From NCBI GenBank assembly GCA_964454975.1, contig CAYVVD010000013.1, forward strand, positions 30,055-94,054: 64,000 bases of DNA, given 5' to 3'. The stretch is from CAYVVD01 sp964454975. GTDB taxonomy: Bacteria; Bacteroidota; Ignavibacteria; Kapaibacteriales; UBA2268. Positions within the stretch are counted from its first letter, which is position 1. The number at the start of each line of letters is the position of its first letter. The notes below the pieces were generated by a model. It was not told the DNA's origin and searched no databases. It was given only the letters and a program-made list of their open reading frames with translations. Position numbers and translations under genes: made by a program. Shown here piece after piece: positions 37,053 to 45,849 of this stretch.

Positions 37053-38420
37053 CTAAGCGCTATAGCTAACAGCACACTTTAATATTTCAAGCGCACATTC
37101 TTCCTTGCGCAATGGTGGGAAATCCTTCCTTTCACCATTTCTGGCAAGGATAGTAATCGTATTGTATTCCGAGCCAAAACCTGATTTTTCCTTGTTTGCC
37201 TGGTTTACTACAATCATATCGCAATTTTTCCCGTGGAGCTTCTTTTTCCCATTTTCAATTGCATTTTCAGTTTCAAGCGCGAATCCAATCAAAAACTGTT
37301 TTTCTTTTTTAAGCCTGCCCATTTCGGCGAGAATGTCTTTAGTTGCTACAAGTTTTAATATCAATGCATCACCGGCTTCTGTCTTTTTTATTTTACCGGC
37401 TCTTGGATTAACAGGTGTATAGTCAGCAACTGCTGCAGCTAAAACAGCAAGGTCATTATCAGGAAACCTGGCAATTGATTTGGAGTACATTTCTTCAGCA
37501 GTCTTTACCTTTATTAGCTCTATACCATCCGGTTCCACAAGGTCAACAGGACCTGAAACCATTGTCACTTTGGCTCCTGCTTCTCTTGCCATTACTGCAA
37601 GCGCATAACCCATTCTACCGGTTGACCTGTTTGCTATGAACCTCACGTCATCAATACTTTCGTGTGTAGGGCCGGATGTAATCAGGACATTTTTCCCCTC
37701 AAGGAATTTTTCCGGCACATGAATCGGCCTTATTTTCCTTTTTAACAATTCAAGTTCAAATTCGCTGTTCCAATTATCTTTATCGATTGCTTCTGATAAT
37801 TTAGAATCCGGAATTGAAAGGATTTCTTCAATAGTCCTGGTCTCGCCTTCAATCCTACCGCCCGAAAGGATTTGTTCTATGTATTGTCTCAGAAAATCCG
37901 GTTTAGGCATTCTGCCGGAGCCACTCAAACCACTTGAAAGTTCACCTTCTTCGGGTGGAATAATAATTGCGCCGAAGCTTTTTAATTTTTCAAGATTAAA
38001 AACCGTTGTTGGATGTTGAAGCATAGTGAAATCCATTGCAGGCGCCAGCGCCAGCGGGGTTTCACGGGGAAGAGCCACAGCAAGTACAGTAAGTGCATTG
38101 TCACAAAGGCCGCTTGAAATTCTTGCAATTGTCGTAGCAGTTGCCGGTGCAATAATCATCAAATCACACCAGTGGGACAGGTTTATATGCCATGCGCCAC
38201 TATTTTGATTCTCTGAATCGAACATGTTGCTAACAACATCATTTCGGCTGAGATTGGACATTACAAGAGGCGATACAAACTCTTTTGCTGAATCAGTCAT
38301 TACGACTCTTACCTCAGCTCCGGCTTTGACAAGCTCCCTGACTAAATTCGGAGACTTATACGCTGCAATCGAACCGGTTACACCAAGTAGAACTTTTTTA
38401 TTTTTTAAACTTTCTGTCAT
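37053..38420 (-). CDS. coaBC: CoaBC, phosphopantothenoylcysteine decarboxylase / phosphopantothenate-cysteine ligase
   Basis: A 455-residue bifunctional enzyme of coenzyme A synthesis. The ATG at 38420 (MTESLKNKKVL) is preferred to the frame start 21 bases upstream. The N-terminal flavoprotein half has GVTGSIAAYKS, the catalytic His in HINLSHW, IAPATATTIA, and APAMDFTM, with Asp in the PAM(N/D) motif. The C-terminal CoaB half has TSGPTHESIDDVRFIANRS (split across the motif), AAVADYTP, and KIKK. It ligates cysteine to phosphopantothenate and decarboxylates the product to phosphopantetheine. An essential housekeeping gene. Confidence 0.95.
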   Translation of the reverse strand: MTESLKNKKVLLGVTGSIAAYKSPNLVRELVKAGAEVRVVMTDSAKEFVSPLVMSNLSRNDVVSNMFDSENQNSGAWHINLSHWCDLMIIAPATATTIARISSGLCDNALTVLAVALPRETPLALAPAMDFTMLQHPTTVFNLEKLKSFGAIIIPPEEGELSSGLSGSGRMPKPDFLRQYIEQILSGGRIEGETRTIEEILSIPDSKLSEAIDKDNWNSEFELELLKRKIRPIHVPEKFLEGKNVLITSGPTHESIDDVRFIANRSTGRMGYALAVMAREAGAKVTMVSGPVDLVEPDGIELIKVKTAEEMYSKSIARFPDNDLAVLAAAVADYTPVNPRAGKIKKTEAGDALILKLVATKDILAEMGRLKKEKQFLIGFALETENAIENGKKKLHGKNCDMIVVNQANKEKSGFGSEYNTITILARNGERKDFPPLRKEECALEILKCAVSYSA

Positions 38421-38474
38421 TGTAGGATTCCATCTTAACATAGCTAAAATAATAAATTAATAAGTGCCGACAAT

Positions 38475-39431
38475 TTAATTTAAAATCAACACAGGATAGC
38501 CTATTTTCCTGTCAATTAAGCTTATAATGAGGAAGTACGCACCTGCGGGGATTTGCGAAGTAACAAGATAACCGCCTTCTTCATCAATTATTATTTCCCT
38601 GCCATTCAAGTCGAAAAGTTGTATCTTTCCGGGCGGAGATTTGATTTCAATAAACCCACTATTATTTACGATCATTATTTGCTCATTTCCCCCTGAAACC
38701 CATGTATCTTCCATAATTGTAATTTTTCTTATCAGGGTATCACTATTTGTATATCCGAATTTTTGGGTATGGAAAAATATTTCAGCCTCCCCCGGTATTG
38801 AATTTTCCTCAACGTTGAATATAAACTCAGATTTACCGGTTGAATCAGGAATTAAAATTTCATCAATATCCAATTTCGAGGAATTGATAACAATCTCCGG
38901 AGTTTCAACAAGAGCCCCTGTCGTATCTTGAATCATTATTTCATATTTAACAGACTCCCCTTTGCTAAGAAAAAATTCAGCCATTGGCGAAACTACGATA
39001 GAAAGTTTTAGATACTCATGGAAAACGGTGACCGGCATAATGTGAGTTTTCGACTCAAAAGTATTTCTTTTGGGAGTAATTGCTATCTCATACTCGCCAT
39101 TTGTTATTCCAAATGGTATTTTTAAAAGATATTCAAAAAATCCAAAGTCATTTGTTTCAGTTTCTATTGTTTCATCTTTCATACTATCGTATATTATCAG
39201 TTCGGAGTTTCTTGGACGGTTCAGAGTATCACGAACAAAAAAAACTACGGTAAGAGTATCATTCCAGTCCAATGCTGCTTCGATTTTCTCAGGAATTGTA
39301 ATAACCGAAAGGGTGTCCCGGGAATATAATTCCAGATGAGAAATAAAAATAAAAAATGCAACCAAAACCGTTGCAAAAATTCGTCTTCCTGGTATGATTT
39401 TGGAGAAAAATATGAAAAGATTGCTTATCAT
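38475..39431 (-). CDS. Secreted protein with T9SS-like sorting tail, function unknown
   Basis: About 318 residues if it starts at the ATG at 39431; the frame is open further upstream, but that part looks like non-coding shadow. A hydrophobic signal (ATVLVAFFIFISH) follows a basic KIIPGRR. The body has Ig- or Cna-like beta-sandwich repeats (TLTVVFFVRDTLNRP, NGEYEIAITPKRNTF, GESVKYEIMIQDTTG). The C-terminus ends in PAGAYFLIISLIDRK and VLILN, like a T9SS type A sorting domain. The 5' end overlaps the divergent peroxiredoxin gene by about 20 bases, so the true start may be a rarer codon closer in (for example a TTG near 39380). Confidence 0.6.
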   Translation of the reverse strand: MISNLFIFFSKIIPGRRIFATVLVAFFIFISHLELYSRDTLSVITIPEKIEAALDWNDTLTVVFFVRDTLNRPRNSELIIYDSMKDETIETETNDFGFFEYLLKIPFGITNGEYEIAITPKRNTFESKTHIMPVTVFHEYLKLSIVVSPMAEFFLSKGESVKYEIMIQDTTGALVETPEIVINSSKLDIDEILIPDSTGKSEFIFNVEENSIPGEAEIFFHTQKFGYTNSDTLIRKITIMEDTWVSGGNEQIMIVNNSGFIEIKSPPGKIQLFDLNGREIIIDEEGGYLVTSQIPAGAYFLIISLIDRKIGYPVLILN

Positions 39432-40017
39432 TTTTCTGGCTTTTGCTTTATTTTCATGTTCTAACGAAGTACCAACACCAAAAGTACAAAAAAGTGGAAT
39501 ACCCGATAAACCGGAAAATGTAAATCCACTAAAGGTTGGCGATATTTTCCCGGAGATAATGCTCAAAGACCAGTTCAGCGAGGAGTTTAATCTTTCAGAG
39601 GTTATTGCTTCTAAACCTTCGATAATCATTTATTACCGGGGAGGATGGTGCTTTTATTGCAATCTGCATTTTGGACAACTGCAAGATGTAGTCCTGGACT
39701 TAAAACGTCTTGGATTTGGATTATATGCAATTAGCCCTGACTTACCAAAGAATTTAGCTGAAACAACCAAAAGGCACGAACTGGATTATTTATTACTCAG
39801 CGACCCCGATTTAAATATCGCTAAAAAGCTCGGTATTGCATATATCAAAAAGAGAGCATCAGAAAGCAATAGCGGAAAGGATGAATTTCTCTCTGTTCCA
39901 TCTGTATTTATAGTAGGGACAGATAATAAGATTAAATTTGAGTATTTCAACTCAAATTACAAGCAAAGGATTGCCCCGGGGGAATTACTCAAAGCCGCAG
40001 AGTCAATTATAAATTAG
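39412..40017 (+). CDS. Peroxiredoxin-like lipoprotein (AhpC/TSA family)
   Basis: 201 residues. The ATG at 39412 is preferred because GGAG lies 8 bases upstream and a lipoprotein signal (ALFSCS, Cys16) follows. The thioredoxin fold has IIIYYRGGWCFYCNLHFGQL with Cys80 and Cys83, then YAISPDL, LSDPDLNIAKKLGI and VPSVFIVGTDNKI. This is the peroxiredoxin-like AhpC/TSA subgroup that uses a CxxC motif; it would reduce peroxides or disulfides in the periplasm. It is transcribed away from the T9SS protein gene and converges with the next lipoprotein gene. Confidence 0.85.
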   Translation: MKRLLIIFLAFALFSCSNEVPTPKVQKSGIPDKPENVNPLKVGDIFPEIMLKDQFSEEFNLSEVIASKPSIIIYYRGGWCFYCNLHFGQLQDVVLDLKRLGFGLYAISPDLPKNLAETTKRHELDYLLLSDPDLNIAKKLGIAYIKKRASESNSGKDEFLSVPSVFIVGTDNKIKFEYFNSNYKQRIAPGELLKAAESIIN

Positions 40018-40649
40018 TGCTTTTTATAGAATATCTTAAAATCAGCCTGAAGCTTGACAGTTTGATATTTGCTTACCTTGCTTAAATCAATAAGTATTGA
40101 ACCTTCGAGGTATCCCTCTTGTCTTTCGTCACTGATTATAAATAGGTTTATAGGTATTCTTGTACCGTCAAATTCTTCTTTCCTGCGTTCAAAATGGTCA
40201 GCAACAATCGCTTTTACCCATTTTCTTGCATCTTCGCCTTTGTTTATACTTATTACTCGTTCATCCAGCATACCCGCAAAATTCACAATAAACCCTAAGA
40301 AACGGTCTCTCCTTGGCGGTCCATTATGATTGGCGTTTTTACCGGTGAAATGCAAATCAAGGAGCAGCTTTGTGTATTGGGTTGCTGTGTCAAGGATTAT
40401 CCTTTGGTGCATAATATTATGTGGCCAACGGGTTCTTACCTGCTCCCTTTTATCCGGCAATTTATGGGTTTCTGAAATTTCCCAATAAACAGAATCAGGT
40501 ATAAAATCTGTTGCAGGCCTGCTACCAAGAGTATCGTCAACCTGCTCCCCTGTGTTTTTGGGAATTTTATCTATGTCTTCTGTATAATCCAAAGAATTCT
40601 CGCATGCAGCGAAAATCAAAAGTAATAATATCGGAATAAACTTTTTCAT
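40014..40649 (-). CDS. Lipoprotein of unknown function
   Basis: 211 residues with a lipoprotein signal (LLLIFAACENS, Cys16). The mature protein has YWEISETHKLPDKREQVRTRWPH, FTGKNANHNGPPRRDRF, ISDERQEGYLEGSILIDLS and a final KLQADFKIFYKKH. The last strand suggests a beta-rich fold. I recognise no family. It lies 14 bases before the anti-sigma/barrel fusion gene stop and could be the last gene of that ECF operon. Its 3' end overlaps the peroxiredoxin gene by 4 bases. Confidence 0.6.
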   Translation of the reverse strand: MKKFIPILLLLIFAACENSLDYTEDIDKIPKNTGEQVDDTLGSRPATDFIPDSVYWEISETHKLPDKREQVRTRWPHNIMHQRIILDTATQYTKLLLDLHFTGKNANHNGPPRRDRFLGFIVNFAGMLDERVISINKGEDARKWVKAIVADHFERRKEEFDGTRIPINLFIISDERQEGYLEGSILIDLSKVSKYQTVKLQADFKIFYKKH

Positions 40650-40663
40650 TTTGATCTGCCGGT

Positions 40664-41839
40664 TTAAAACCTGAATAAAACTGAATAATTAAGTCCGAGT
40701 TTTGGTGAAATATAGTATTCATCACCGTATTGATAAATCAAGCCGCTTCCTTCCAGTCCGAGTAAGAACGAATATGCATCAGAAGGCGCGTATTCCAGCC
40801 CAATCATAGTCCTTCCGATACCACCGGTATAAGTAGCTCCTGCAGAAAATTGTCCAAACATACTCAAGTTATTGAATCTAAGAAGTGTACCACGCAGTGT
40901 TGCAGCAACAGTCAGGTAATTGGGGTACATTCTGTATTGATACTCTGTACCAAATTCGCTCCCTTCGAATTCCTGGTAGAAATTTTCCTGCCGGAAATCC
41001 AGACCTAGCGCCAGGGCATCGCTGAACCTGTAGTAAAAAGCAATCCCCATATTATTAAACTCCGGAATATCGCTTGGAGTCATACCATGATCATTGAAGT
41101 TCCAGTATTGGCTGCCGCGTAACTCAATTTCAATCCCTGCAGGTTCAGAAAATTCGGATTCCTGTAGCGGCACTTGTTCTACTTTATACGGATAGAAATT
41201 GCTCCCGGTGTAGATTGATGAAACACTTGAGTTAGAAATCTTATCTACAGGGCTTACCAGCAATGCAATGTTCCTGTCCGGAAAGCTTTCTTTTTGAGCC
41301 ATATCGAATTCGTTTAAGTCATTTGATTTCTCAGGCCGGCTCTTCCCGACTGACGAAACAAGAGGCGCCGTTTGTGATCGCACAGGTTTTTCAAAATCAT
41401 TGTTTTTTAGTGAAGTTACGAATACTTCAGATTTTGTTGCAGGAGGCTGTCGGTCAAATTCAGCAAAAGCAGCCTCCTCATTCGTTTTTGAACCGCCGGA
41501 ACCAATGAAATAAGCTGTAGCAAGAATAAGGCCTATACCAAGCCCGAGAAGGCCCTGCCCAAATTTCCTGAAAAACACTGAAAAAAAGTTGCCGGAAATT
41601 GCAGCCCCTGTAATTGCAGCGGGTGCAACCACACCGATCTTATTAAATAATCCCATCGTAGTTGCAGCGGACGGTACAAATGCACTCAATTTTTTATTAA
41701 ATGCTTTATCAATAAAAATGCTTTCCTTGAATTCTGTCCTCAATTCTTCATTTGCGGATAATTCTGCAAACAAGCTTTGCTCGGAACCGTTGTCGAGGTT
41801 ACCCTCGAGGAATTCGTTAATTTGTTCTGAATTATTCAT
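40664..41839 (-). CDS. Predicted anti-sigma factor fused to an outer-membrane-barrel-like domain
   Basis: 391 residues. The N-terminus, MNNSEQINEFLEGNLDNGSEQSLFAELSANEELRTEF (residues 1-37 approximately), resembles the short helical domain of membrane anti-sigma factors, without a zinc-binding motif. A membrane helix (GLGIGLILATAYFIG) sits near residue 100. The region to about residue 210 is disordered and charged. From about 220 to the end there are alternating strands (EIELRGSQYWNF, IAFYYRFSDALALGLDFRQ, RTMIGLEYAPSDAYSFLLGLE, LGLNYSVLFRF) with a terminal Phe, as in barrel proteins. It sits directly downstream of an ECF sigma gene. How one chain could span both membranes is unclear. Confidence 0.6.
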   Translation of the reverse strand: MNNSEQINEFLEGNLDNGSEQSLFAELSANEELRTEFKESIFIDKAFNKKLSAFVPSAATTMGLFNKIGVVAPAAITGAAISGNFFSVFFRKFGQGLLGLGIGLILATAYFIGSGGSKTNEEAAFAEFDRQPPATKSEVFVTSLKNNDFEKPVRSQTAPLVSSVGKSRPEKSNDLNEFDMAQKESFPDRNIALLVSPVDKISNSSVSSIYTGSNFYPYKVEQVPLQESEFSEPAGIEIELRGSQYWNFNDHGMTPSDIPEFNNMGIAFYYRFSDALALGLDFRQENFYQEFEGSEFGTEYQYRMYPNYLTVAATLRGTLLRFNNLSMFGQFSAGATYTGGIGRTMIGLEYAPSDAYSFLLGLEGSGLIYQYGDEYYISPKLGLNYSVLFRF

Positions 41840-41851
41840 AATCCACCTTTA

Positions 41852-42427
41852 CTATATTATTTTGTTAATTTCTTTGATATAAGGCTTGAGAATATCCTTT
41901 ATTCTCTGCCTGCCGTTAAATACGAGGTAACGTGCGCGTGCAGCAGTGCAATCAAGGACATCACCGATTTCGTCATATTTCATATCATTGAACAGTCGGA
42001 GTACCATCGCTTCCTTTTGGACAGGCTCAAGCAGTTCCATTGCCATTACAACCAATTCGCTAAGTTCTTTATCCTCATAGTTTTGGTTCGAGCCACTGTA
42101 ATATATCTCGAAATCCTCAATAGGGACTGTGGTTTTAGCATCACGCTTTGCATTCAGGCATAAATTACGTGCAATAGTAATAAGGAATCCAATGACACTT
42201 CCCTGGAATTTATCCGATTTCACATTCTGGTAAAATCTCATAAATACTTCCTGGAAAATATCAGCTGCCTGATCCGGGTTATTTAATATCGAAATACAAT
42301 ATGCGTTAATCCTGATGCTGTATCTGTCATATAGCTCTGTAAATGCTAATTCAGCATCCTTATTTCTGCTTTTTAGCATTTTAACTAATTCCTGGTCGCT
42401 ATATTTTGCCAGCTTATTTTTCATCAA
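41852..42427 (-). CDS. ECF-type RNA polymerase sigma factor
   Basis: 191 residues. Region 2 contains AFTELYDRYSIRINAYCISIL and the D..FQEVFMRFY stretch that contacts core RNA polymerase and the -10 element. Region 4 contains ELLEPVQKEAMVLRLFNDMKYDEIGDVL and a helix-turn-helix with TAARARYLVF that reads the -35 element. There is no region 1.1 or 3, so it is an ECF sigma. It is the first gene of an operon with the predicted anti-sigma/barrel protein 12 bases downstream. The divergent Spy/CpxP-like gene is a reasonable target. The first codon may be the second Met (MKN). Confidence 0.88.
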   Translation of the reverse strand: MMKNKLAKYSDQELVKMLKSRNKDAELAFTELYDRYSIRINAYCISILNNPDQAADIFQEVFMRFYQNVKSDKFQGSVIGFLITIARNLCLNAKRDAKTTVPIEDFEIYYSGSNQNYEDKELSELVVMAMELLEPVQKEAMVLRLFNDMKYDEIGDVLDCTAARARYLVFNGRQRIKDILKPYIKEINKII

Positions 42428-42674
42428 TAATTCATGCCTATACTATTAATATACACATAAAGCATTTGTATGTTAGTTAGTTAATTCACTCAGGCGGATT
42501 CCAATACACATCAGATTTTAATTTTTAATAAATTATCTAACAAAACATTCCGACTTGTGTATATCGTACCAAGAGCAAGAAATAAAGGCGCCTAACAAAA
42601 AATGCATTCAGGTGTATTTTTAATAAAGAAGAAAATTTGTAATTTTAAGTAATCAGATTAACAAGGAGTATATT

Positions 42675-43388
42675 ATGAAGAAAACAGTATTTGCAATTTT
42701 TGCACTTATGATTGGCATGGTTCTGATGAGCAGCCAGTGCCAGAAGGACGAGCAGGTTATTAGCACTAATAATCCTGTACAACTCACAGCAAGCTTCGAC
42801 GAATCAGAATTTTACATTCCAACAGTTGATGAAGAATTCGACCTCAGCGGACTATCACTAGACGAAGGTATTCAGTTCACACCTGACAGGCGTCCACCGC
42901 ATGACGGCAGGAAAAACCGCCCGGATATGAATGACCGCAGGAAACATGACCGCAAGCACGGCTTCTTGCTTGGTCGCGTACTACATTCTATGGATCTTAC
43001 TGAAGACCAGCTTACCCAGATTCGTGAATTTTTCAAGCAACATCACGACTGTATGCGCAGGGTAATGGAAGCTTCAAAGCAGGCAAGAGAAGAAATCTTC
43101 AAACGTGCTCGTGCAGCAAGGATGGAGATTATCACGGCTCTCCGCAACGGCGAGATAACTCCGGTAGAAGCTCGCGAAAAAATGGAAGCTTTAAAACTGC
43201 ATATCCGCGAAGCTCTACACAATTCAGTTGATTGGGAACTCCGTTGTAAATGCATCTGGGAACTCTTCCGCAACATTGCTTCAATTCTTGATGAAGAACA
43301 GCTTGCAATCTGGCAGCGCTATATCGCATCGCTCGAGGGCCCGTGCTTTGGTGAAGATGACAACACTGATGACAGTGAAGGAAGATAA
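42675..43388 (+). CDS. Spy/CpxP-like periplasmic protein with LTxxQ motifs
   Basis: 237 residues, RBS AAGGAG, signal peptide with a possible lipid Cys22 (MSSQC). A basic linker (KNRPDMNDRRKHDRKHG) is followed by an all-helical domain (about 100-225). It has two LTxxQ-type motifs, MDLTEDQLTQIREF and ILDEEQLAIWQRY, typical of the Spy/CpxP chaperone and regulator family. Two pairs of Cys (HDCM; LRCKCIW) could be redox-active or bind metal. It is divergent to the ECF sigma gene (248 bases apart), suggesting envelope-stress control. A Rho-independent terminator follows. Confidence 0.72.
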   Translation: MKKTVFAIFALMIGMVLMSSQCQKDEQVISTNNPVQLTASFDESEFYIPTVDEEFDLSGLSLDEGIQFTPDRRPPHDGRKNRPDMNDRRKHDRKHGFLLGRVLHSMDLTEDQLTQIREFFKQHHDCMRRVMEASKQAREEIFKRARAARMEIITALRNGEITPVEAREKMEALKLHIREALHNSVDWELRCKCIWELFRNIASILDEEQLAIWQRYIASLEGPCFGEDDNTDDSEGR

Positions 43389-43421
43389 AAAGTACTTATT
43401 ATACACTACGCAATGTAGTTA

Positions 43422-43450
43422 AACCCCGCTTATAGTGGGGTTTTTTTTAT
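43422..43450 (+). terminator. Rho-independent terminator after the Spy/CpxP-like gene
   Basis: A stem AACCCCGC with GTGGGGTT (one G-T pair), loop TTATA, followed by seven or more Ts. It lies 34 bases after the stop codon. The CDF gene begins immediately after it, so that gene would need its own promoter or readthrough. Confidence 0.92.
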
Positions 43451-43459
43451 TTTTGCAGG

Positions 43460-44323
43460 ATGTCAGTAAGAACTCAAATAGGATTCAGAATAACACTTGC
43501 CTCAATAGCGATAAATTTTCTGCTTTTTGGCATTAAGTATTATGCTGGTATTCAAAACGATTCTATAGCTTTAATTGCTGATGCCTGGCATTCGCTTTCC
43601 GATACTATAACATCAGCTGTGATAATCCTGGGCTTGTGGTTAGCCTCCCGTCCGCCGGACATTGAGCACCCCTTTGGCCATGGGAGGTCAGAGTTAATCG
43701 CCGCAATATTAGTGGCAACTATTCTGTGTGTCATAGCCTTTGAAATTTCTCTAAATTCTATCGAAAGATTAAATTCAGGAATTTCTGTTGAATATGGCCC
43801 CGGAGCTATTGGTGTATTGATTATCAGTATCATCTCAAAAGAAGTACTGGCAATTATTTCAATTCGCGAAGGCAAAATTCATGATTTGGAATCACTCAAA
43901 GCAGACGGATGGCATCACCGAAGTGATTCTATATCATCCGCCGCAATATTAGCAGGAATTTTTATCGGTGGAAATTTTGTTTGGCTGGACGGTGCCCTGG
44001 GAATATTTATATCCGTACTTCTGGCATGGGCATCGGTAAGTATCCTCCGTTCTTCAGTCAGTTCACTCCTCGGGAAAAAAGCATCCCCTGAGTTTTATAA
44101 CCAGATAATCGAGGTTGCCGATGCAACCCATCCGGTTGTTACAGACATACACAACATTAAACTTCATGCTTATGGTGAGCACAAGGAAATCTCGTTCGAT
44201 ATGCGACTGCCCAATGATATGAGCGTAAAAAAAGCACACGACATAGCCACGATTGTTGAGAAAGAAATTTATATCAGGCTGAAAATAAGAGCAACGGCAC
44301 ATATAGAGCCATTCAAAGAATAA
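43460..44323 (+). CDS. Cation diffusion facilitator (CDF) family transporter
   Basis: A 287-residue inner-membrane protein with about six helices. Metal-site motifs are visible: IADAWHSLSDT in helix 2 (Asp/His), the conserved HPFGHGRSE in the loop after helix 2-3, and KADGWHHRSDS in helix 5. The C-terminal 75 residues are the cytoplasmic alpha-beta domain (HPVVTDIHNIKLHAYGEHKEI). Such proteins export zinc, iron, cobalt, manganese or similar divalent ions. The D-H/H-D pattern fits zinc or iron. Its stop codon abuts that of der, which is convergent. Confidence 0.9.
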   Translation: MSVRTQIGFRITLASIAINFLLFGIKYYAGIQNDSIALIADAWHSLSDTITSAVIILGLWLASRPPDIEHPFGHGRSELIAAILVATILCVIAFEISLNSIERLNSGISVEYGPGAIGVLIISIISKEVLAIISIREGKIHDLESLKADGWHHRSDSISSAAILAGIFIGGNFVWLDGALGIFISVLLAWASVSILRSSVSSLLGKKASPEFYNQIIEVADATHPVVTDIHNIKLHAYGEHKEISFDMRLPNDMSVKKAHDIATIVEKEIYIRLKIRATAHIEPFKE

Positions 44324-45637
44324 CTACCTCTTCTCGTTCTTCCTCCTGAACAGCAAGGAAATTGGAGTACCTGTATAATCATAGTTCTTTCGTAATACTC
44401 GCTCGATGAACCTTTTATATGAAGAAGGTATTAGTTGTGGATGATTGGAGAACAGCACAAATAGCGGCGGTTCTGTCCCGGTTTGAGTGATGTAATTGAT
44501 TTTCAGGTCTTTTCCTTTTACTGATGGCGGGGGTGTTTTCTCAAGTTCAGCTATAAGGGTTTGGTTAAGCTCGCCTGTTGATACCCTGAACCTGCGCTTT
44601 TCAGCAACATCCTTGGCGAGTTCAAGTACTTTGGTTATGCGCTGCTTTGTAAGCGCAGAAATAAAAATCAACGGGACATAATCAAATGTCTTCATAGATT
44701 CATAAAACTTCTGTCTGAATTCCCCTGCTGTATTTGTGTCCTTTTCAATCAAATCCCATTTGTTAACGGCAACGATTATACCTTTGCGGTTTTCATCCAC
44801 CTGGTTTATTATCTTTTTGTCCTGGTCTTCCAGGCCACGCTCGGCATCAACCATTACAATAGCAACATCGCAACGCTCAATAGCCCTGCCTGTGCGAATA
44901 ATACTGTATAGTTCGATATTCTCCCTGACCTGGCTTCTTTTTCGCAGGCCTGCGGTGTCAATCAGGACAATCTCTTCGCCATAATGTTTAACAAAACTGT
45001 CTATAGCATCGCGTGTTGTTCCTGGTATGTCGGTCACAATCATCCTGTCGTACCCGAGCAGTGCATTTGTCAGGCTGGATTTTCCGGCATTGGGTCTCCC
45101 AACAATAGCCAACTTCAGCCTGGTATCTTCTTCATCTGTATCGTCGGTCTCTAAAGGTTCAACCGCATGGTCGAGAAAATCCCCTGTCTGTCTGCCTGAA
45201 ACGGCAGAAATAGGGAAAGGTTCGCCTAACCCAAGCTTGTAGAATTCAAAGGCATTTACATCGTGGCGGACATCGTCGCATTTATTTACAACAAGTGTTA
45301 TAGGCTTGCTCGAGGAACGAAGTATAATAGCAATATCTTCGTCGAAACGTGTGATGCCATCCTTGCCGTCAACGACAAAAATCACTGAATCAGCTTCCTG
45401 GATCGCAATAATTGCCTGCTCGCGTATAGCACGCTCCATCACGTTTTCTGTACCTGGGATAAAGCCTCCGGTATCAACAACTGTGAATGATTTTCCGTTC
45501 CAATCGCACTGTCCGTAGAGCCTGTCGCGCGTTACACCCGGCTCCGATTCGACAATAGCCTCTCTCCTCCCCACAAGGCGGTTGAAAAGAGTCGATTTTC
45601 CGACATTTGGCCTGCCAACTATTGCTACGAGATTCAT
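44324..45637 (-). CDS. der: Ribosome biogenesis GTPase Der (EngA)
   Basis: 437 residues with two tandem GTPase domains: GRPNVGKSTLFNRLVG (residues 7-22), VDTGGF and NKCD; then GRPNAGKSSLTNALLG, IDTAGLRKR and NKWD. The C-terminal KH-like domain ends ENYDYTGTPI-like (KNYDYTGTPISLLFRRK). Der supports assembly of the 50S ribosomal subunit and is essential in most bacteria. Length is as usual for the family. It begins at 45637 with no unusual features. Confidence 0.97.
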   Translation of the reverse strand: MNLVAIVGRPNVGKSTLFNRLVGRREAIVESEPGVTRDRLYGQCDWNGKSFTVVDTGGFIPGTENVMERAIREQAIIAIQEADSVIFVVDGKDGITRFDEDIAIILRSSSKPITLVVNKCDDVRHDVNAFEFYKLGLGEPFPISAVSGRQTGDFLDHAVEPLETDDTDEEDTRLKLAIVGRPNAGKSSLTNALLGYDRMIVTDIPGTTRDAIDSFVKHYGEEIVLIDTAGLRKRSQVRENIELYSIIRTGRAIERCDVAIVMVDAERGLEDQDKKIINQVDENRKGIIVAVNKWDLIEKDTNTAGEFRQKFYESMKTFDYVPLIFISALTKQRITKVLELAKDVAEKRRFRVSTGELNQTLIAELEKTPPPSVKGKDLKINYITQTGTEPPLFVLFSNHPQLIPSSYKRFIERVLRKNYDYTGTPISLLFRRKNEKR

Positions 45638-45809
45638 TTCACTGCTTTTAATATTAAAGCGAATATAACAGAATTGGGAATAATATATTGTCGCATGTCA
45701 GTTTTAAGTTTAAATTATTCAATAATTAAAGAATAATAGCACCGGATTCGACAAACACCGGCATAACGGAGCCCTGAGTTATGGATTACAAATTGTGTGG
45801 ATTATACGA

Positions 45810-45841
45810 GTGTCACACTTAACGGAGTCGAGGTGTGGCAC
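45810..45841. repeat. Palindromic intergenic repeat, copy 1
   Basis: A 32-base imperfect palindrome with arms GTGTCACACT and GGTGTGGCAC around AACGGAGTCG. A related 32-base palindrome is at 57747-57778; aligned in opposite orientations they share about 21 of 32 positions, including GTG, CACACT, GA/TC and CAC. It lies between der and the end of the B12 operon, just before the lipoprotein stop in transcription order. It could terminate or stabilise that transcript. Confidence 0.55.
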
Positions 45842-45849
45842 ATGACTCT

